A program made the translations under genes and the position numbers. Of a stretch of DNA of 64,000 nucleotides, positions 50,989 through 64,000 are shown in pieces. The notes below the pieces were generated by a model that did not search any database, was not told the DNA's origin, and saw nothing but the letters and a program-made list of their open reading frames with translations. Every line of letters starts with the position of its first letter. Position 1 is the stretch's first letter. This stretch comes from Streptomyces sp. yr375 (GTDB taxonomy: Bacteria; Actinomycetota; Actinomycetes; Streptomycetales; Streptomycetaceae): assembly GCF_900110755.1 (NCBI RefSeq), contig NZ_FOFF01000009.1:62001-126000 (forward strand), read 5' to 3'.

Positions 50989-53900
50989 TCAGGAGATCCC
51001 GAGTTCGTTGGTGATGTAGTCGAAGACCGCGTCGTCGTCGGCCGAGTCGAGGTGCGACGTCGCCGCGTCCGGCGGGGTCTCGGGGTCGGCCGCCGGTCGC
51101 AGACCCCAGTCGGCGACGACCGCGCGCAGCCGGGCGGCGATCCGGGCGCGGTCCGGGTGGTCGGCCGCGACACCGGCCAACGTCCGCCCCAGCCGGTCGA
51201 GTTCGGCGAGCACCGGCTCGGCCGACGGGACGTCGTCCCGGGGCAGCGCGCCGTCCACGTAGCGGGTGAGCGCCTGCGTCGTCGGATGGTCGAAGACGAG
51301 GGTCGCGGGCAGCCGCAGCCCGGTGACCGCGCCCAGCCGGTTGCGCAGTTCCACGGACGTCAGCGAGTCGAAGCCCAGGTCGGTGAAGGCGCGCCCCGGT
51401 GCGACGGCCGAGCCGTCGGGGTACCCGAGGACCTCGGCGACCGTGCGCCGCACCAGGGCGAGCACGATCCGCTCCCGCTCCTGTGCGTCGACCCCGCCGA
51501 GCCGCCGCCGCAGTTCACCGGCGGCGTCCTCGCGACCGGCCGCGCCGGCCACCGCCGTCGGGGCCGACGGGCGCACCAGCCCGCGCAGCAGCGCGGGAAC
51601 GGAGTCGCCCGCGCCGCGCAGCGCGCCCGGATCGAGCCGCACCGGCAACAGCGTGCGCGGCAACAGCTCTTCCGCCGCCGGGGCCGTCAGAACCGTGTCG
51701 AACAGGGCGAGTCCGTCCTCGGGGGACAGCGAGAGGACGCCGGAGCGCCGCCAGCGCCGCAGGGCGGTGTCGTCCAGGCGGGCCGCCATGCCCGCGTCCC
51801 AGGCGCCCCAGGCCAGCGAGACGGCCGGCAGACCGAGGGCCGCGCGGTGCTGCGCGAGGGCGTCGAGGAAGGCGTTGGCGGCGGCGTAGGAGCTCTGGCC
51901 CGGCGCGCCGAGCGTGGCCGTCGCGGACGAGAACAGGACGAAGAGCGCCGGGTTCGCCTCCCGCGTCAGCTCGTGCAGATGCCAGGCCGCGTCGAGCTTG
52001 GGACGCACCACGGCGTCCACGGCCTCGGGGGTCGGCGCGGCCAGCACGCCGTCGTCGACGACACCCGCCGCGTGGATCACCGCCGTCAACGGGTGCGCGG
52101 AGGGAATCCGCTCCAGTACGCCCGCCAGCGCGTCGCGATCGCCCACGTCACACGCCTCCAGGATCACCTCCGCACCCAACTCGCTGAGTTCACCGGCCAG
52201 TTCCCCGGCCCCGACGGCCCGCGCCCCGCTCCGACTCGCCAACACCAGCCGCCGCACCCCGTGCTCCACCACAAGCCGCCGCGCAACAAGCCCACCAAGC
52301 GCCCCCGTTCCGCCAGTGACGAGGACTGTGCCGTCGGGACCGAGCCCAGCGACCGGAGCCGGATCGTCCGGGGACGCCAGCCGGGTCCGTACGAGGCGGG
52401 GCGTCAGCAGGGTGCCGGCGCGTAGTGCGAGGTGTGGTTCGGTGCAGCCGAGTGCTGCACGCCACAACTCCCCGTCCTGTGCGGTCGCTTCGTCCTCGTC
52501 CACGTCCACGTCCAGCAGGGTGAATAGGTCGGGGTGTTCGGCCTGGGCGGCGCGTACGAGTCCCCATACCAGGGCCTGGCGCAGGCCCCTTACGGCGTCG
52601 TCGGCGTTCGTGGCCACCGCGTCTCGGGTCACCACGAACAGCCTTGTCCCGGTGAGTCGTTCGTCCGCAGCCCAGGACACGAGCAGGGAACGTACCGCCC
52701 GCTCGACGGCACGGGCCGCCGTCGGGACGTCCGCGTCGGGGGGTACCACCGCCGCGCAGTCGAACAGCACTGCGCCGGGCATCGGCCGGCCCGCCGCCAC
52801 GGCTGCCGACAGCGCCGCCGGGGTGGCGAACGTTTCGTCCGCCAGGCCGTCCGGCAGGGTGCCGTCGCCCACGGCGACGACGTCCCGGACCGGCTCGGTG
52901 TCGGGGGCGGCCGACGGCTGCCATGTGACGTGGAAGAGGCTGTCCGGGTGTCCGTGTCGGGCGGCGGCGCGCAACTGTGCCGTGGACACCGGTCGGGTCC
53001 GCAGCGCCGTCACCGACACCACCGGCGTCCCGTCCGGGTCCGTCACCAGCACCGGTGTCGCGTCGTCGCCGATGGGTGACATGCGCACCCGCAGTGTGGT
53101 CGCGCCGGTGCGGTGCAGTCGTACGCCCTGCCAGGCGAACGGCAGGCGCACCTGCTCGCCGGTGTGTCCGACCAGGCCCGCGTGCAGCGCGGCGTCCAGC
53201 AGCGCGGGGTGCACGCCGTAGCCGGCGGCCTCCGCGCGGAAGGGTTCCGGCAGCTCCACCTCGCCGAACACCTCGTCGCCCAGCCGCCACAGCGCGCGCA
53301 GCCCCTGGAAGGACGAACCGTAGGCGAAGCCGTCGCGGGCGACCGCGTCGTAGAAGTCGGTGACGTCCACCGGTACGGCCCCGGCGGGCGGCCATACGCC
53401 CGTCAGGCCGCTGTCGGCCTCCGGGGCGGTGTCCGAGAGGACACCCGCGGCGTGGCGCGTCCACGATGGCGCGTCGGCCTCGCCCTCCGTGAGCGCGGCG
53501 GACGCGGGCCGGGAGGCCACGGTGACCCGGCGGCGGCCGTCGCCGTCGTCCTCCCCGACGGTGACCCGGAGGTGGACGACGTCGTCCGCGCCGAGGATCA
53601 GCGGGCTCTCCTGGACCAGCTCCTCCACCGTGGGGCAGCCCGTCAGACGGCCCGCGTGCAGGGCCATGTCGAGGTGCGCGGTGCCCGGCACGATCGTCGA
53701 GCCCAGCACCACGTGGTCGGCGATCCACCCCTGCGTACGCGACGACAGCCGCCCGGTGAGGACCAGCCCGCCGCCCTCCGCCGGGGTGAGCACCGCGCCC
53801 AGCAGCGGATGCCCGGCCGGGGCCAGCCCCAGATCGCCCGGCTCGACCGGCAGGGCCGTACCGTCCGGGCGGCCGGACGACCAGTACCGCTCGCCCTGGA

Positions 53901-56813
53901 AGGCGTACGTCGGCAGCTCAAGCGGCAGCCGCCGCGCGGCCCCGGCGCTGGCGCTGGCACCGGCGAGATACGCCCGCCAGTCCACGCCGACGCCCCGCAC
54001 ATGCGCCTCGGCCAGCGCGGTGAGGACCGTACGGACCTCGGAGCGGCCACGGCGCAGCAGCGGCACCGCGAGGACGCCGGAGCGCTCCTCCTCGGGCAGC
54101 ACGGCGGCCGAGCCGACCCGGGTCATCGCGGACAGCACCCCGTCCGGCCCCAACTCCAGGAACGTGCGCACCCCCAGCCCCAGCAGCGTGCGCACACCGT
54201 CGTGGAAGCGCACCGCCTGCCGGACGTGCCGCACCCAGTAGTCGGCGGAGCGGAGCTCCTGCGCGCCGGCCGGGCGGCCGGTGACGTTCGAGACGACGGG
54301 GATGAGGGGTTCCCGCAGGTCCAGCGAGTTCAGGACCGTGCGGAAGGCGTCCAGCATGCCGTCCATGCGCGGCGAGTGGAAGGCGTGGCTGACGGCCAGC
54401 TCCTTCGTCCGCCGCCCCCGGGCGCGCAGCGCCGCGACCACCGCGCGCACCACGTCCTCGTCACCCGACACGACCACCGAGGTCGGGCCGTTGACCGCCG
54501 CGATCGACGCCGACCCGGCGTGGTCCGCGAGGAGTTCGGCGACCTCGTCCTCGGCGGCCTCGACGGCCGCCATCAGCCCGCCGGCCGGCAGCTCCTGCAT
54601 GAGCCGCCCGCGCGCCGCCACCGCGACGACCGCGTCCTCCAGCGAGAAGACGCCCGCGACATGCGCGGCGGCCAGCTCGCCGACGGAGTGCCCCAGCAGA
54701 TGGCCGGGCCGCACGCCCCAGGACTCGACGAGCCGGTACAGGCTCACCTCGACGGCGAACAGCGCGGCCTGCGTCCACTGCGTACGGTCCAGCAGCGCCG
54801 CCTGCTGCGACCCCTCGTCGGCGAACAGCACCTCGCGCAGCCGCAGGTCCGCCCGCTCGGCGAACAGGTCGCAGATCCGGTCCAGGGAGGCGGCGAACAC
54901 CGGCTGGGCGGCGTACAACTCCCGCCCCATGGCGGCGCGTTGGGCACCCTGGCCGGTGAACAGGAAGGCCGGCCCGCTGCCGCGCGCGGCCGTGCCGGTG
55001 ACGACCCGGCCGGGCGCGGCCTCGGCGGCCCCGCGCAACGCGTCCAGCCCGGCCAGCAGTTCGTCCCGGCCGCCGCCGACGATCACGGCCCGGTGGGCGA
55101 GACTCGCCCGCCGCACGGCCAGCGGCAGGGCGAGCGCCGCCGGATCGACGTCCGGATGCGCGGCCACCACCGAGTGCAGCCGCTCGGCCTGCGCCCGCAG
55201 CGCCTCGGGCCCGGCGGCGGACAGCAGCCAGGGCACGAGCGCCGGCCCGGCCTGTTCCCCGGCCTGCTCCTCTTCGTCCATGTACTCGTCGGCCTGTTCC
55301 AGCACCACGTGCGCGTTGGTGCCGCTGATCCCGAAGGACGACACCGCGGCGCGCCGGGGCCGGCCGGTGGACGGCCACGCCCGCGCCTCGGTCAGCAGCC
55401 GCACGGTCCCGTCGGACCAGTCGACGTGCGGGGTCGGCTCGTCCACGTGCAGGGTCGCGGGCAGCACCCCGTGCCGCATCGCCAGCACCGTCTTGATGAC
55501 ACCGGTGACACCGGCCGCGTGCGTGGTGTGCCCGATGTTGGACTTCACCGAGCCCAGCCACAGCGGCTCCGCCCGGCCCGCCCCGTCCGCCTCGCCCGCC
55601 CGGTCCGCACGGTCCTTCCCGTACGTCGCGAGCAGCGCCTGCGCCTCGATCGGGTCGCCCAGCGTCGTACCGGTGCCATGCGCCTCCACCACGTCCACGT
55701 CGGCGGGGGCGAGCCGCGCGTCGGCCAGGGCCGCCCGGATCACGCGCTGTTGGGCAGGGCCGCTGGGCGCGGTCAGGCCGTTGGACGCGCCGTCCTGGTT
55801 GACGGCGCTGCCGCGCACGACGGCCAGCACCCGGTGCCCGTGCCGCCGCGCGTCCGACAGCCGCTCCACCAGCAGCACCCCGACGCCCTCGCCCCAGGCC
55901 GTGCCGTCCGCCGCGCCGGCGAACGCCTTGACGCGGCCGTCCGGCGCGAGCCCGCGCTGCCTGCTGAACTCCACGAACATGAACGGCTGGGCCATCACCG
56001 AGACCCCGCCCACCAGCGCCAGATCGCACTCGCCGTCCCGCAGCGACCGCACCGCCAGATGGAGCGCGACCAGCGACGCCGAGCACGCCGTCTCGACGGT
56101 GATCGCCGGCCCCTCCAGGCCGAACGTGTAGGCCAGCCGCCCGGAGGCGACGCTGAGCGCGGTGCCGGCCAGCACATGGCCCTCGGTGCCCTCGGGCGCG
56201 GGACCCGTGCCGGGGCCGCCGTAGCCGTGCGAGGCCGTGCCGACGAACACGCCGGTGCGGCTGCCGCGCAGCGACGTCGGGTCGAGGCCGGCCCGCTCGA
56301 CGGTCTCCCAGGAGGTCTCCAGGAGCAGCCGCTGCTGCGGGTCCATGGCGAGCGCCTCACGCGGGCTGACCCCGAAGAAACCGGCGTCGAACCGGTCGGC
56401 GTCGCGCAGGAACCCGCCGTGCCGCACATAGCTGCGGCCCGCCTGGTCCGGGTCCGGGTCGTACAGCGACTCGACGTCCCAGCCGCGGTCGGCCGGGATC
56501 GGCGTGATCGCGTCCCGGCCCTCGGCGAGCAGCCGCCAGAAGTCCTCCGGCGAGGCCACGCCGCCCGGGTAGCGGCAGCTCATGCCGACGATGGCGACCG
56601 GCTCGTGACGGGCGTCCACCAGCTCCCGGTTCTGCTGCTGGAGCCGCTTGTTCTCCTTCACGGAGTGGCGCAGCGCCGCCATCATCCGCTCGGTCCGGTC
56701 GCCGCCCGGGGTGTCCGTCGCGGCGCCCTCCTCGGCGCGCGTGCCCGGCAGGTCCTGCGTCACAGGGGTTCCCTCTCCGCTCATGGTCGTCGTCGTCCGC
56801 GGTCCGTGCGCGG

Positions 56814-56817
<4 letters not shown>
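50989..56817 (-). CDS. pieA5: PKS module KS-AT(malonyl)-DH-KR-ACP, PieA5-like
   Basis: 1942 residues. KS Cys in TACSAS (about 247), AT with GHSVGE (about 705) and HAFHS (about 810, malonyl type), DH with [12 protein letters not shown] (about 1032) and LLDAALHAG (about 1209), KR with TGGTGALGG (about 1502), Tyr in SSYAAANAF and a VDD sequence of B-type, [14 protein letters not shown] (about 1814). It matches piericidin carbons ring C2-C1' with the double bond ending at C2'=C3', which needs a beta,gamma shift; no separate isomerase domain is seen. GTG 56817 overlaps the pieA4 stop (GTGA). N-terminal docking helix with [15 protein letters not shown]. Confidence 0.9.
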
Positions 56818-63596
<6,779 letters not shown>

Positions 63597-63608
63597 GGGA
63601 ACCCGCTC

Positions 63609-64000
63609 CTAAAGACGCTGATGAGTCGGCGACGTTCCGCTGTCGGCGGAGCGCATCTGCTGGAGAACCTCGAAGAGTTCGTCGTCGGACGCGGAGGCGA
63701 GGTCCTCCGGCTGTGGTCCGGCGTCGTCCATGCCGGCGCGGTCGTCCGGAGCCGCGCCGCCGGGCCAGCGGGACACCAGGTCCCGCAGCCGGTGCGCGAC
63801 CGTCGCCCGGGTCTCGGCGTCGGCGGTCTCGGCGAAGGGCGACAGGAACGCCTCCAGCCGGTCCACCTCGGCCAGGGCCGCCCCGGCGCCGGCGGCGGAG
63901 TCCGCCGTGCCGCCCAGCTCCGCGCACAGGTGGTCGGCGAGCGCGGCGGCGGTCGGGTGGTCGAAGGTCAGGGTGCTCGGCAGATCGGCGCCGGTCGCTT
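63609..64000 (-). CDS. pieA3: C-terminal end of upstream modular PKS, PieA3-like (partial)
   Basis: Open frame from the window edge to a TAG stop. The visible 130 residues begin in the last helices of an ACP (ATGADLPSTLTFDHPTAAAL), followed by a Asp/Glu/Ala-rich C-terminal docking region (DDELFEVLQQMRSADSGT). This tail should pair with the N-terminal helix of PieA4. The gene is 12 bp upstream of pieA4. In piericidin it would hold the module making C5'=C6', but its catalytic domains are outside the window, so numbering is by inference. Confidence 0.8.
   Translation of the reverse strand, partial: ATGADLPSTLTFDHPTAAALADHLCAELGGTADSAAGAGAALAEVDRLEAFLSPFAETADAETRATVAHRLRDLVSRWPGGAAPDDRAGMDDAGPQPEDLASASDDELFEVLQQMRSADSGTSPTHQRL

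Overview
The window is high-GC DNA with many GTG starts, heavy GTGA/ATGA translational coupling and modular megasynthases, as expected of Streptomyces or a close relative. No rRNA, tRNA, CRISPR array, insertion sequence or origin was recognised. Almost all of it is secondary metabolism, and it reads as two biosynthetic gene clusters lying tail to tail.

Left part (about 1.2-41.3 kb): an antimycin-type depsipeptide cluster. Tryptophan 2,3-dioxygenase (antN), a kynurenine-formamidase-like hydrolase (antO) and kynureninase (antP) give anthranilate. AntF loads it on the carrier protein AntG, and the five-part PaaABCDE-like diiron oxygenase AntHIJKL converts it toward 3-aminosalicylate. AntC (NRPS with threonine and alpha-keto-acid modules), AntD (KS-AT-ACP-TE) and the free ketoreductase AntM build the dilactone core. 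AntE (crotonyl-CoA carboxylase/reductase) sits with its own KAS III, 3-hydroxyacyl-CoA dehydrogenase and thioesterase, so the alkylmalonyl-CoA extender is probably made by the cluster. Regulation looks layered: an AntA-like ECF sigma factor, a SARP activator and a histidine kinase/response regulator pair. The first adenylation domain of AntC has lost its key residues, while a stand-alone module at 36.9-39.9 kb carries an intact adenylation domain whose pocket reads as threonine. That module sits in an operon with a second thioesterase, an SDR and a free condensation-fold acyltransferase. Threonine is therefore probably activated in trans.

Right part (41.37 kb to the window end, all minus strand): the downstream half of a piericidin-type cluster. 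In order of synthesis it shows the end of an upstream PKS, a fully reducing methylmalonyl module (PieA4-like), a malonyl KR/DH module (PieA5-like), and a bimodular non-reducing PKS with thioesterase (PieA6-like). These are followed by an SRPBCC protein (PieC-like) and an asparagine-synthase-like amidotransferase (PieD-like). Module order and extender choice match carbons C4' to ring C6 of piericidin. The last acyltransferase lacks its catalytic serine and a large part of the domain.

A strong two-way terminator at 41319-41364 separates the halves. Antimycins block respiratory complex III and piericidins block complex I, so the locus may encode two respiratory poisons side by side. The other notable structure is an array of about twenty 41-bp tandem repeats (36023-36864) in front of the threonine module.
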